Source: Thalassomonas viridans
GTDB lineage: Bacteria; Pseudomonadota; Gammaproteobacteria; Enterobacterales; Alteromonadaceae
Direction of reading: 5' to 3'
NCBI RefSeq assembly: GCF_000948985.2
Contig: NZ_CP059733.1
Span: forward strand, 558,001 to 622,000
DNA length: 64,000 nt
This document shows positions 51,638-61,043 of this stretch, in pieces. Position 1 is the first letter of the stretch; every line of letters starts with the position of its first letter. The notes below the pieces were generated by a model. The model saw nothing but the letters and a program-made list of their open reading frames with translations. It was not told where the DNA came from and ran no database searches. Made by a program: the position numbers and the translations under genes.

Positions 51638-54229
51638 TTAAGTCTTTTCAGACTCCAGGAAGTCCTGGGCAAAGCGCTGTAATACCCCGCCGGCCTCATA
51701 GATAGAGACTTCTTCTGCGGTATCCAGGCGACATTTTACCGGTACTTCAACGGACTCGCCGTTTTTACGGTTAATGACCAGGCTCAGATCCGCACCCGGG
51801 GTACGCTCACCAACAATATCGAAGGTTTCGGTACCGTCAATGCCGTAGGTCTTACGGGTATCTCCGGCTTTGAATTCTACCGGCAGCACACCCATACCTA
51901 TCAGGTTGGTGCGGTGAATACGTTCGAAGCCTTCGGCTACGATCACTTCCACACCTGCCAGGCGCACGCCTTTAGCGGCCCAGTCGCGAGAAGAGCCTTG
52001 GCCGTAATCGGCGCCGGCAACTATGATCAGCGGCTGTTTACGCTCCATGTAAGTCTCAATGGCTTCCCACATACGGCTAACCGTGCCTTCCGGCTCTATT
52101 CGGGCCAGCGATCCCTGTTTGATCTCGCCGTTTTTCCGTACCATTTCGTTGAGCAGTTTCGGGTTGGCGAAAGTTGCCCGCTGGGCGGTCAGGTGATCGC
52201 CGCGGTGGGTGGCATAAGAGTTAAAGTCTTCTTCCGGCAAGCCCATCTTATCCAGGTAAGCACCGGCGGCGCTGTTGAGCTGGATGGCATTGGAAGGCGA
52301 TAAGTGATCTGTGGTGATATTATCCCCCAATACCGCCAGCGGGCGCATGCCTTTCATGGTGCGCTCGCCTGCCAGTGCGCCTTCCCAGTATGGCGGACGG
52401 CGGATGTAGGTGCTTTGCGGACGCCAGTTATATAGTGGGTTGTTGTCTTCACCGTAATCGACGGTAAGATCAAACATAGGCTCGTAAACCTTGCGGAACT
52501 GCTCGGGTTTGACATTTTGCGCGATAACCGCATCTATCTCTTCATCGCTTGGCCAGATATCTTTTAAGGTGATGTCATTACCGTCAGCATCTTTGCCTAA
52601 AACATCTTTTTCGATATCAAAGCGGATGGTACCTGCGATGGCATAAGCCACTACTAACGGCGGTGACGCCAGGAACGCCTGTTTGGCGTGAGGATGAATA
52701 CGGCCGTCGAAATTACGGTTACCGGATAAGACTGCGGTGGCGTAAAGATCCCTGTCTAAGACTTCTTTTTGGATCACCGGGTCTAAGGCGCCGCTCATGC
52801 CGTTACAGGTGGTACAGGCGAAGCCGACAATACCAAAGCCGAGCTGCTCCAGTTCAGGTAATAAGTTGGCTTCTTCCAGATACAGCTGGGCCGCTTTTGA
52901 GCCGGGGGCAAAAGAGGTTTTCACCCACGGCTTGCGCAATAAGCCTTTGGCATTGGCATTGCGGGCCAAGAGACCTGCGGCAACCACGTTTCTCGGGTTA
53001 CTGGTGTTGGTACAGCTGGTGATGGCGGCAATGATCACCGCACCGTCCGGCATTAAACCTTCTTCATTTTCAACCGTACCAGCAATGCCTTTGGCTGCCA
53101 GCTCGGAGGTCGGTACCCGGCGATGCGGGTTGGAAGGGCCAGCGATATTGCGGCAAACGGTAGAGAGGTCAAACTTCAGCACCCGTTCGTATTCGGCATT
53201 CTTCAGGCTGTCAGCCCAAAGGCCGGCTTCTTTGGCATAGGTTTCCACCAGTTTCACCTGCTCGTCTTCACGGCCGGTGATTTTCAGGTAGTCTATGGTT
53301 TGTTCGTCGATATAGAACATGGCGGCGGTGGCGCCGTATTCTGGGGTCATATTGGAGATAGTGGCACGGTCGCCCAGGGATAAGTCTTTCACCCCTTCGC
53401 CGTAGAATTCCAGGTAGCTGGAAACCACTTTTTCGTTACGTAAAAATTCGGTGATCGCCAGCACGATATCGGTGGCGGTAATGCCCGACTGTCGCTGGCC
53501 GGTAATTTCTACACCGATAATGTCCGGCAGGCGCATATAAGAGGCGCGGCCCAACATTACGCTTTCCGCTTCCAGGCCGCCGACACCAACGGCGATAACG
53601 CCTAAGGCGTCAACATGCGGGGTATGGCTGTCGGTACCCACCAGGGTATCCGGGAAAGCCACGCCGTCACGGGCCTGTACTACAGGCGACATTTTCTCCA
53701 GGTTGATCTGGTGCAGAATGCCGTTGCCCGGCGGGATGACATCGACGTTTTTAAAGGCGGTTTTGGTCCAGTTGATAAAATCGAATCTGTCTTCGTTACG
53801 GCGGTCTTCGATGGCGCGGTTTTTCTCAAAAGCATCTTTTTCAAAACCCGGATGCTCTACCGCCAGCGAGTGGTCGACGATCAGCTGGGTCGGTACGACC
53901 GGGTTTACTTTTGACGGATCACCGCCTTTTTCGGCGATAGCGTCACGCAAGCCGGCCAGATCCACTAATGCGGTTTGGCCAAGAATGTCATGGCAGACGA
54001 CGCGGGCCGGGAACCAGGGAAAATCGAGATCCCGTTTGCGTTCGATGATTTGTTTTAACGAGTCGGTTAAGGCCGACGGCTCGCAGCGGCGCACCAGGTT
54101 TTCTGCCAGTACCTTGGAGGTATAAGGTAGTTTGTCATAAGCCCCGGCCTGGATAGCTTCGACGGCGGCGCGGGTGTCGAAATAATCGAGATTCGTACCG
54201 GCCAGGGGTTTGCGGTTGTTTGTGTTCAT
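51638..54229 (-). CDS. acnD: Fe/S-dependent 2-methylisocitrate dehydratase AcnD
   Basis: 863 residues from ATG 54229 (a GTG at 54241 is also in frame). Aconitase superfamily with the Fe-S cysteines in I-T-S-C-T-N-T-S-N-P and F-A-C-T-T-C-N-G-M-S-G, and the swivel domain near D-Y-G-Q-G-S-S-R-D-W-A-A-K-G. Together with PrpF it replaces PrpD in the methylcitrate cycle, dehydrating 2-methylcitrate to 2-methylaconitate. Confidence 0.95.
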   Translation of the reverse strand: MNTNNRKPLAGTNLDYFDTRAAVEAIQAGAYDKLPYTSKVLAENLVRRCEPSALTDSLKQIIERKRDLDFPWFPARVVCHDILGQTALVDLAGLRDAIAEKGGDPSKVNPVVPTQLIVDHSLAVEHPGFEKDAFEKNRAIEDRRNEDRFDFINWTKTAFKNVDVIPPGNGILHQINLEKMSPVVQARDGVAFPDTLVGTDSHTPHVDALGVIAVGVGGLEAESVMLGRASYMRLPDIIGVEITGQRQSGITATDIVLAITEFLRNEKVVSSYLEFYGEGVKDLSLGDRATISNMTPEYGATAAMFYIDEQTIDYLKITGREDEQVKLVETYAKEAGLWADSLKNAEYERVLKFDLSTVCRNIAGPSNPHRRVPTSELAAKGIAGTVENEEGLMPDGAVIIAAITSCTNTSNPRNVVAAGLLARNANAKGLLRKPWVKTSFAPGSKAAQLYLEEANLLPELEQLGFGIVGFACTTCNGMSGALDPVIQKEVLDRDLYATAVLSGNRNFDGRIHPHAKQAFLASPPLVVAYAIAGTIRFDIEKDVLGKDADGNDITLKDIWPSDEEIDAVIAQNVKPEQFRKVYEPMFDLTVDYGEDNNPLYNWRPQSTYIRRPPYWEGALAGERTMKGMRPLAVLGDNITTDHLSPSNAIQLNSAAGAYLDKMGLPEEDFNSYATHRGDHLTAQRATFANPKLLNEMVRKNGEIKQGSLARIEPEGTVSRMWEAIETYMERKQPLIIVAGADYGQGSSRDWAAKGVRLAGVEVIVAEGFERIHRTNLIGMGVLPVEFKAGDTRKTYGIDGTETFDIVGERTPGADLSLVINRKNGESVEVPVKCRLDTAEEVSIYEAGGVLQRFAQDFLESEKT

Positions 54230-54253
54230 AACATCATCCACAGAATATTAATG

Positions 54254-54292
54254 GAAAAGGGGAGCCGGCCTTGTGATTCCGTTCCCCTTTTC
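54254..54292 (-). terminator. Hairpin between prpC and acnD
   Basis: Stem GAAAAGGGGA / TCCCCTTTTC with a 19-base loop. It is a candidate attenuator or RNA-processing site within the operon. Confidence 0.5.
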
Positions 54293-54345
54293 GTAACGAT
54301 TGAAATGCCCAGCTATATATAATTTTAGCTAAACTTTAAGGCCAA

Positions 54346-55470
54346 TTATCTTTGTGCGATTGGCGTAACGGTTCTCGGCTCTACGCCGATATAGTCGGCG
54401 CTCGGGCGGATAATACGGTTATTGTCCCTTTGCTCCATCACATGTGCCGCCCAGCCGGTCAGGCGAGAGCAGACAAAGATAGGCGTAAACAGCTTGGTCG
54501 GAATACCCATAAAGTGATAGGCGGAGGCATGGAAGAAGTCGGCATTACAGAATAGCTTCTTGGTGTCCCACATGTATTCTTCACAGGCCACGGAAATGTC
54601 GTACAGGGAAGTATCGCCAAACTCATGAGCCAGTTTTTCCGACCAGGCCTTGATGATAACGTTGCGCGGATCTGAAGTGCGGTAAACCGCATGGCCGAAG
54701 CCCATGATTTTTTCTTTGCGTTCCAGCATGCCGGCCATTTGCTCTTTGGCGTCTTCTGGCGACTTGAATTTTTGTATCATGTCCATGGCCGCTTCGTTGG
54801 CGCCGCCGTGCAGCGGGCCGCGTAAGGAGCCGATAGCACCGGTAATACAGGAGTACATGTCTGACAGGGTAGAGGCACAGACACGGGCGGTGAAGGTTGA
54901 GGCGTTGAATTCGTGCTCGGCATATAAGATCAAAGAGACGTCGATCACGCGGCGGTGCAATTCAGACGGGGTCTTACCGGTTAACAGCTTCAGGAAATGA
55001 CCGCCGATGGTATCTTCATCGGTAACGCAGTCGATTTCTTTGTTGTTGTGGGAGAAATGGTACCAGTAAGTCATGATGGCCGGGAAGGCCGCCAGTAAAC
55101 GGTTGGCCGCTTTGTTCTGCTCGCTGAAGTCTACTTCAGGCTCCAGGTTGCCCAAAAATGATGCACCGGTGCGCATCACGTCCATAGGGTGAGCGTCGGC
55201 CGGGATGCGCTGCAATACTTCTTTTAATGCCTGAGGCAGGTCGCGCATTGTCGCCAGTTCGCTTTTATAGCTATCCAGTTGTGCCTGGTTTGGCAATTCG
55301 CCGTTAAACAGCAGGTAGGCCACTTCTTCAAAAGTGGCGTTTTCCGCCAGGTCCGAAACATCGTAACCGCAGTAGGTTAAGCCGCTGCCTGATTTGCCAA
55401 CTGTACATAGTTTAGTTTCACCGGCACTTTGACCGCGAAGGCCAGCGCCTCCTAATTTTTTATCTACCAT
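54346..55470 (-). CDS. prpC: 2-methylcitrate synthase PrpC
   Basis: 374 residues, citrate synthase fold. The catalytic His residues are in G-P-L-H-G-G-A-N-E and M-G-F-G-H-A-V-Y-R. The short bacterial type with G-A-G-L-R-G-Q-S-A-G-E-T at the start fits PrpC. It joins propionyl-CoA and oxaloacetate. The next operon gene acnD follows on the same strand. Confidence 0.94.
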   Translation of the reverse strand: MVDKKLGGAGLRGQSAGETKLCTVGKSGSGLTYCGYDVSDLAENATFEEVAYLLFNGELPNQAQLDSYKSELATMRDLPQALKEVLQRIPADAHPMDVMRTGASFLGNLEPEVDFSEQNKAANRLLAAFPAIMTYWYHFSHNNKEIDCVTDEDTIGGHFLKLLTGKTPSELHRRVIDVSLILYAEHEFNASTFTARVCASTLSDMYSCITGAIGSLRGPLHGGANEAAMDMIQKFKSPEDAKEQMAGMLERKEKIMGFGHAVYRTSDPRNVIIKAWSEKLAHEFGDTSLYDISVACEEYMWDTKKLFCNADFFHASAYHFMGIPTKLFTPIFVCSRLTGWAAHVMEQRDNNRIIRPSADYIGVEPRTVTPIAQR

Positions 55471-55587
55471 GTTTGCTTCCTCAATATTAAATTTGTAGTT
55501 TCAATGGTGCGACGGGAGCTGTTATTTTTATTTCCCCGCCACACTTGCAGGTCCTGTTGCAATAGATTTTTGCTTTTAACCCGGCGT

Positions 55588-56466
55588 TTACTTGTTTTTA
55601 CCTTCGGCAAACAGCGAATCCAGCTTTTGCTCGTACTCGTGGTAGCCAAGGTAGTCGTATAGGTCCATGCGGGTTTGCATGGTGTCGACCACGGCTTTTT
55701 GATCGCCGTTTTCCAGGATAGAGGTATATACAAGCTCGGCGGCCTTGTTCATGGCGCGGAAGGCGCTTAGCGGGTAAAGCACCATGTCGGCGCCCCATTC
55801 GCCCAGCTCTTCTTTGTTCCACAGTTCGGTTTTGCCGAATTCGGTAATATTGGCCAGGATAGGCACATCCAGGGCTTCGGCGAAGGCGCGGTAGTGCTCT
55901 TCGGTTTGTACTGCTTCGGCAAAGATACCGTCGGCACCGGCGGCAACATAGGCTTTGGCGCGCTCAATGGCGGCTTCCAGGCCTTCCTGGGCGAAGGCAT
56001 CGGTACGGGCCATAATGAAAAAGTCAGGGTCGGTGCGGGCATCTACTGCCGCCTTGATACGGTCAACCATTTCTTCTGTGGTGACGATTTCTTTGTTGGG
56101 GCGGTGGCCGCAACGTTTTTGTGCTACCTGGTCTTCCATGTGTACGGCAGCGGCGCCGGCTTTTTCCATGTCGCGGATGGTTTTGGCGATATTAAAGGCG
56201 CCGCCCCAGCCGGTGTCGATATCTACCATTAACGGCAGGTCGCAGGCGGCGGTAATGCGCTGGACGTCGGCAATCACGTCATTGAGTGAGGTCATGCCCA
56301 GGTCTGGTAAACCGTAGGAGGCATTGGCTACCCCGCCGCCGGATAAGTAGATGGCCTGGTGGCCGATTTTTTTGGCCATTATTGCTGTGTAGGCGTTGAT
56401 GGTGCCAACGATTTGCAGCGGTTTATTGTCGGCTAACGCCTGACGAAATTTCTTACCTGCACTCAT
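55588..56466 (-). CDS. prpB: 2-methylisocitrate lyase PrpB
   Basis: 292 residues, PEP mutase/isocitrate lyase barrel. The signature K-R-C-G-H-R-P-N-K with the catalytic Cys and the metal-binding D-I-D-T-G-W-G are present. It cleaves 2-methylisocitrate to pyruvate and succinate. It follows the GntR gene by 16 bases. Confidence 0.94.
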   Translation of the reverse strand: MSAGKKFRQALADNKPLQIVGTINAYTAIMAKKIGHQAIYLSGGGVANASYGLPDLGMTSLNDVIADVQRITAACDLPLMVDIDTGWGGAFNIAKTIRDMEKAGAAAVHMEDQVAQKRCGHRPNKEIVTTEEMVDRIKAAVDARTDPDFFIMARTDAFAQEGLEAAIERAKAYVAAGADGIFAEAVQTEEHYRAFAEALDVPILANITEFGKTELWNKEELGEWGADMVLYPLSAFRAMNKAAELVYTSILENGDQKAVVDTMQTRMDLYDYLGYHEYEQKLDSLFAEGKNK

Positions 56467-56482
56467 GATGTTTCTCTCTCTG

Positions 56483-57148
56483 TTATAACTGCTTTACTAA
56501 TTTCTGTTCAATGTTGTTTTTCGAATACATGATATGGCGGCGCATCAACAGCTCCGCCAGCTCTTCATCCCGGTTGGCAATGGCCTTGACTATATGTTGA
56601 TGTTCATCAAAAGCCGTGGTGACCCTGGGACCTGCCATACCTAACTGAACCCGGTACATGCGCACCAGGTGATAGATGCCGTCGGTGAGCATGCCGATCA
56701 GGTGTTTATTTTTACTGCCGAGGATAATGCGGTAGTGAAAATCAACATCGCCGGCTTCCTGGTAATAGGAATCCCCGGATTTAACTTCTTGGAAATGGGC
56801 GTTGAGCAGGCCGGTTAAATCGGCGATTTCCTGGTCGGTCATGTTTTTTGCCGCCTGCCTGGCTGCCATGCCTTCGAGGGCTTCGCGTATCTGGTACAGC
56901 TCCACTAGACCTTCCGGGGTTAATGCCACCACGCGGGCGCCGACATTGGCTTTGCGCTCCACCAGGTGGCAGGATTCCAAGCGGTTAATCGCTTCGCGGA
57001 TCACCGCCCGGCTGACAGAATATTTTGTCGACAATTCTGTTTCGCTGAGTTTGGAGCCGGAAGGGATCTCGCCTTCAACAATTTCTTTTCTTAACTGGAA
57101 AAACGTTTTATCCGCAGCGGTCACGGCTTTTTCGCTGAAAAACTCCAT
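56483..57148 (-). CDS. GntR/FadR-family regulator of the methylcitrate operon
   Basis: 221 residues from ATG 57148 (a TTG at 57157 is an alternative). The wHTH domain ([20 protein letters not shown]) is at the N-terminus and an FCD-type all-helical effector domain follows, including D-V-D-F-H-Y-R-I-I. It is the first gene of prp operon, 16 bases ahead of prpB, so it is autoregulated with the pathway. Palindromes TTGTCGACAA lie upstream. Likely effector is a methylcitrate-cycle intermediate, by analogy. Confidence 0.9.
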   Translation of the reverse strand: MEFFSEKAVTAADKTFFQLRKEIVEGEIPSGSKLSETELSTKYSVSRAVIREAINRLESCHLVERKANVGARVVALTPEGLVELYQIREALEGMAARQAAKNMTDQEIADLTGLLNAHFQEVKSGDSYYQEAGDVDFHYRIILGSKNKHLIGMLTDGIYHLVRMYRVQLGMAGPRVTTAFDEHQHIVKAIANRDEELAELLMRRHIMYSKNNIEQKLVKQL

Positions 57149-57175
57149 AAGAACCAAAATTATTTATGAATAAAG

Positions 57176-57236
57176 TGTCGACAATATAGCCCTTAACTTA
57201 CAGTTCGTCAACCAAATGACATAAGATTGTCGACAA
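57176..57236 (-). promoter_or_regulatory. Candidate GntR operators upstream of the propionate operon
   Basis: TGTCGACA at 57176-57183 and the perfect palindrome TTGTCGACAA at 57227-57236, with centres 52 bases apart, lie before the regulator gene. The same decamer occurs inside the regulator coding region at 57025-57034. Equal-motif spacing of about five helical turns fits cooperative binding. Confidence 0.6.
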
Positions 57237-57375
57237 CATTGCGCTAATTTCAGGAGCGGAGGATTATCAAAAGCAGACGAAAATAAGTCTTCAAAATACC
57301 GGTTTATTTTGCTTCGGATAATCGGATAAAAAGAGGTTTTATAAGGGGAAAGGGCATCCCTGCCCGGCGGATACA

Positions 57376-57948
57376 TTAAACCTGTTGGGATCTTGGTTTT
57401 TGTAAAAAGCAAATTGCCAATAAAGCTAATGCCAGTAAGATCAAACTTGAGGGTTCAGGCACACTCAACACGTCTCCTGCGTTTACGCCTTCGATAGCAT
57501 CAAGATCAAAACCTGCGGCCTCGCCGGAAATGTCGGTGATACGCAGTGTTGTTACCTGGTCAATGCCCAACAGGTCAAAATCAATATTAATGACATTGTT
57601 GAGATTCGCGTCGCTAAAGATACCCAGGAGGAAAAAATTCAGGTTATCTGCACTATATTCCACCCGGGCATCTGCCGGGTAAGGCAGATCATAGGTATGA
57701 ATGATAAGATCTGCTGCATCGGTGCCGTCAGCCAATGCCGCCTGATTCTCGCCAAAGGATACAGTCACGGAAGTGTTGTTATCTATCTGGATAAACTGAT
57801 CGTCCGGTGCGCCTAATACACTATTGATATTGCCCGAAAAGCTGCCGTCGGCTTCAACAAAAGTTCCGTAAATAGGGGTGGCAGATACAGAGACTGAAAA
57901 CAGTGTTGATAGTGCCAGCAAGGCGGATAAGGTTATTTTTTTAATCAT
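57376..57948 (-). CDS. PEP-CTERM sorting domain protein (second)
   Basis: 190 residues from ATG 57948, with GGAAGAG upstream; the open frame runs further but its first 57 codons lie partly in a repeat element. A signal peptide (to S-V-S-A) is followed by a strand-rich body with calcium-type acidic segments and ends V-P-E-P-S-S, a hydrophobic helix and K-P-R-S-Q. Its promoter lies in or beyond the repeat element. Confidence 0.85.
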   Translation of the reverse strand: MIKKITLSALLALSTLFSVSVSATPIYGTFVEADGSFSGNINSVLGAPDDQFIQIDNNTSVTVSFGENQAALADGTDAADLIIHTYDLPYPADARVEYSADNLNFFLLGIFSDANLNNVINIDFDLLGIDQVTTLRITDISGEAAGFDLDAIEGVNAGDVLSVPEPSSLILLALALLAICFLQKPRSQQV

Positions 57949-57979
57949 GTGTTCTCTTCCATTGTAAAACTTAGGGGGT

Positions 57980-58147
57980 TTTAGGGGCTGTTTATCTTTG
58001 CAGGGGATGGAGATTTTTGAGCGGTTTTTACACCTGTCAAGGCAGAAAAATGGACGTGTAGTTGTTCTACATGACATTTTTCTAACGCCGATAGGTGTAA
58101 AAACAGCCAAAAAGATCATTCACGGCCAAAGATAAACGGGCTCTAAA
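57980..58147. mobile_element. Nested inverted-repeat element (MITE/REP-like)
   Basis: About 168 bases. Outer inverted arms share GTTTATCTTTG (57990-58000 and complement 58127-58137), about 18 of 21 matching. Inside is a second inverted repeat of about 42 bases per arm, centred on loop TTGTT at 58062-58066, with runs G-T-T-T-T-T-A-C-A-C-C-T and A-G-A-A-A-A-A-T-G matched. No ORF. It could fold as a long hairpin and looks like a non-autonomous or REP-type element placed just upstream of the PEP-CTERM gene. Confidence 0.6.
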
Positions 58148-58506
58148 GTACGTGAAGTAATTTGTTTCGTCTACAAACGCTTGCGCGATTATTGAGCCGG
58201 ATCCAGGTTTATGAAGACAGAGTTTTGATAAGGTGCCCGCCACAACTTTTTAAAATCAGATTAGGCGAATGTTTGTGTATTGCAGGTTGTGGCCAATATT
58301 GCCAGTTAACCGGGTAAGACAGATGTGATTTATCTCAGTGATAGGGGACTGTCGACCGGATCCATAGCAAGCAGCCAGGCTTAACAAGCACGGTTTTTAT
58401 TTTTCAACTGTGTTTTAGGCCCTAACCTTCCTGCAAATACATGCAGGAAGGCCAGCTTATGTCTTTTCGTTAAACTAATCGCCCGGAGCAGAATATTCGC
58501 CCCGCC
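58148..58506. other. Gene-free stretch between repeat element and the 844-aa gene
   Basis: No convincing gene. The only feature is the hairpin at 58426-58451 near the end of the minus-strand gene. Confidence 0.5.
58426..58451 (-). terminator. Hairpin after the large-paralogue pair
   Basis: Perfect 10-bp stem CCTTCCTGCA / TGCAGGAAGG with a six-base loop, about 55 bases after the stop of the 844-residue gene. Weak U-tract. Confidence 0.55.
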
Positions 58507-61041
58507 TTAGAAGCGGGTGATGAAATCTTTGTAGTGCGTGCGAACATGGTCGAGCCAGTGGGTCATGTAGAAGCTTTTGCCGTTGGCAATTCGAATATCC
58601 ATATGCTTGACGGCTTCCGGCCCTTTTAAAAACCTGAAATTGTCACTTTTTCGGCGGCCTCTAAGCTGGGTGCTGTCCGGGTTGAATATTTGCATTAACT
58701 GAGACTGGCGACGTAATTTACGCTGCTCGGCAATCTTTTCTGCCAATGCCTTTTCAACCTGGGCAAGCTGTTCGCTGCGCTCTAGCCGCTCTTTATCCTC
58801 CAGGCTGGCATAACGGGTGTTCAGGCCTTGCTGCAAATGGGTCAGCTCGACGGTTTTTTGATTGATGCTGTTGCCGACTTGAGCAAGGACGGCTAATTTT
58901 TCCTGGAACTTTGTCAAAGTTTCTGTCGGCGTATGAACCACCCAAAGCAATATCGGCAAGTTATACTTTTTCAGGATGATTTTGACATAGCCATCCTGGC
59001 TGTCGTCGAGCAGGCTGTAGCTGTTATCGTCGACAAAAGCCTCGTCGCTTTCCTTGATCAGATCAATATCACTTAACTTTTTCACTAAGGTTTTTTCATT
59101 GAAACTCTCAGGTGCAACAATAAATAACTCAACAAAAGGCAGGTAATAATCCAGGGGGTTGGTGGCGGCAGATTTTAAACTGGTATCTATATAGCTGCTG
59201 AGAATGCCGCCGAAAGTACAAGGCGCTTCGACCGCGTTTTCAACCTTGGCGCGGAACTGGTTCAAATATTTGATATCCTGATTGCCCGGCGCATCATCGT
59301 CTTTAAATTGGATGCTGCTTTTAAAACTGTCATGCAGTTTCTTGTATATCAGCATAAAACCGAGCATCTTCTGACAATTTTCCCGCTCGGTTGTTTCGGG
59401 TACCTTTTCCTGCAGTATGGCTTCAAAGGTTTTGCCGTTAACGGTTTTCCCTTTGATTTCGTTATTCCAGCTGGCCATTACCTGGGTACTTAAATCTTTT
59501 TCAAAAAGGCTGTCAATTTTTTTGAAATCGAAACCAAATAATTTATCGATCAACTTCTCTGAGCCCGGCTGCAAATACTTACAGCTATAATCATCGAGCA
59601 GCAAGCCGTTGACATCCTGAATGAGCGGCCGCATAAAATCGAGTTTGGGCTCAGAGGTCATGCCGTCAAACAAGGCTTTGATGTTGTCAAACCTTAAGCC
59701 TTCATTGCTTTTCGCGCTTTCATCACTACCATAGATATTTTGCACCGCCTTGGTCACCCTTTGCACCCGCTTCCAAAACTTATGGGGTGAGCCGCTGATA
59801 TCAATAAAGACCTCCAGTATCAACAAGATGTTTTCATTAAGCTGATAATCCCAACCGGGGACATTGAGCCAATAACCGCGATGGCCCTTTAGCAATAAGT
59901 CCTGCTCCTTGTCGGGTTCTTTCTTGATATCACAGTCGGGCAAGGCAAAATATTGCACTGTATGGGTGTTAACCTGCTGCCATTGCTGGATAGCTTCTTC
60001 GCTATCCCTGCGGGGGATACTGACATCGATCAGCTCGCCCCTGAATTTTGCCCTGAGTCCGCGGTCAAAGGCCTTCTGCTCCGGTGAAAACCAGTCTCTT
60101 TTACCGAACGACTTGCGCTCGCCGTCATTAAAAAAGTCATGGTTGGCGTAACGCACGATAATGCGGTACAGGTAAAACTTGGAGATGGTGGCATTAAGCA
60201 AAATCGAGCTGGAGTTGGGAGCCTCGTTCGAGCTGACACTATCATCCAGCACCATAGAGGTCGGCGGGAAGTAACTGTTGAAAAACAGGGCGTCGTTATT
60301 GATCCCTTCGTCTGCCAGTTTTTTACGCAGGCCTTTGATGTCGGAATTTTTTCTTTCTTCCAGGTCGGCAATATTTGCCAGGGACATGGCAGTATCAAAA
60401 TGGTTAAGCGGATGCATCAGTTCCATGCCGGCACTAAACACCATATTGCTTTGACTGGTATTTTCCAGGGTCAGGTTCAACGCTTCTCTGTCATCTTTGA
60501 GGGGGGCGTTGACCTGATAGGCGGTATCGACCTTACATGACTTGGTATTGCCGCTAAGCTCTTTTTCCAACTGGAACTGGTAACGGGGAAAGTCCAAAAT
60601 AGCATTGTTTATGGTTTCGGCTTTAAAATGGTCAAGCCCTTTTTGCTGCTCAGCGCTGAACTCTTTACGGTTGTAACTTAAAAACAGGTCCCATTCTTTT
60701 TGGAAGCAGGGTAAATATTCCTCTTTCAGATAGGTATGGATCTGGCGGTGGATATCGTACCATTGGGCGATCGGTAGGTTAGGGTTGATAATAATTTGAT
60801 TATCAAAATCACTCCAGGTTTTGGTGGTGCCGAATTGCTTGCTGCGATACTCCCTGAGCAGGTTCAGTGCCGAGCCGCCTTTGATAAAAATTCGCACGTT
60901 GCCGCCGTACCTCTGCTGCAGGTACTGGGTCAGTTGGGCTATCCAGTCGAGGATAAATTCTCTTACCGGCCTTTGGTTGTTAAATTCCTGGGTGAGTTTG
61001 TCGTCGATTTCACGTTGAAAGAGTGTTCTGCCTTTTGCCAT
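58507..61041 (-). CDS. Large nucleotidyltransferase-like protein, unknown (844 aa)
   Basis: 844 residues, no known name. Near the N-terminus I-K-G-G-S-A-L-N (53-60) and W-S-D-F-D-N-Q-I (76-83) resemble the G-[GS] loop and paired Asp of polymerase-beta-type nucleotidyltransferases such as AbiEii-like proteins. A third acid may be in L-I-D-V-S-I-P-R-R around 300. The rest is mostly helical and acidic, with a coiled coil near 745-795. It shares these motifs and a conserved C-terminal I-A-N-G-K-S-F-Y-M-T-H-W-L-D with the next protein. The genes are two bases apart, so they are one operon. Confidence 0.6.
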   Translation of the reverse strand: MAKGRTLFQREIDDKLTQEFNNQRPVREFILDWIAQLTQYLQQRYGGNVRIFIKGGSALNLLREYRSKQFGTTKTWSDFDNQIIINPNLPIAQWYDIHRQIHTYLKEEYLPCFQKEWDLFLSYNRKEFSAEQQKGLDHFKAETINNAILDFPRYQFQLEKELSGNTKSCKVDTAYQVNAPLKDDREALNLTLENTSQSNMVFSAGMELMHPLNHFDTAMSLANIADLEERKNSDIKGLRKKLADEGINNDALFFNSYFPPTSMVLDDSVSSNEAPNSSSILLNATISKFYLYRIIVRYANHDFFNDGERKSFGKRDWFSPEQKAFDRGLRAKFRGELIDVSIPRRDSEEAIQQWQQVNTHTVQYFALPDCDIKKEPDKEQDLLLKGHRGYWLNVPGWDYQLNENILLILEVFIDISGSPHKFWKRVQRVTKAVQNIYGSDESAKSNEGLRFDNIKALFDGMTSEPKLDFMRPLIQDVNGLLLDDYSCKYLQPGSEKLIDKLFGFDFKKIDSLFEKDLSTQVMASWNNEIKGKTVNGKTFEAILQEKVPETTERENCQKMLGFMLIYKKLHDSFKSSIQFKDDDAPGNQDIKYLNQFRAKVENAVEAPCTFGGILSSYIDTSLKSAATNPLDYYLPFVELFIVAPESFNEKTLVKKLSDIDLIKESDEAFVDDNSYSLLDDSQDGYVKIILKKYNLPILLWVVHTPTETLTKFQEKLAVLAQVGNSINQKTVELTHLQQGLNTRYASLEDKERLERSEQLAQVEKALAEKIAEQRKLRRQSQLMQIFNPDSTQLRGRRKSDNFRFLKGPEAVKHMDIRIANGKSFYMTHWLDHVRTHYKDFITRF

Positions 61042-61043
61042 GA

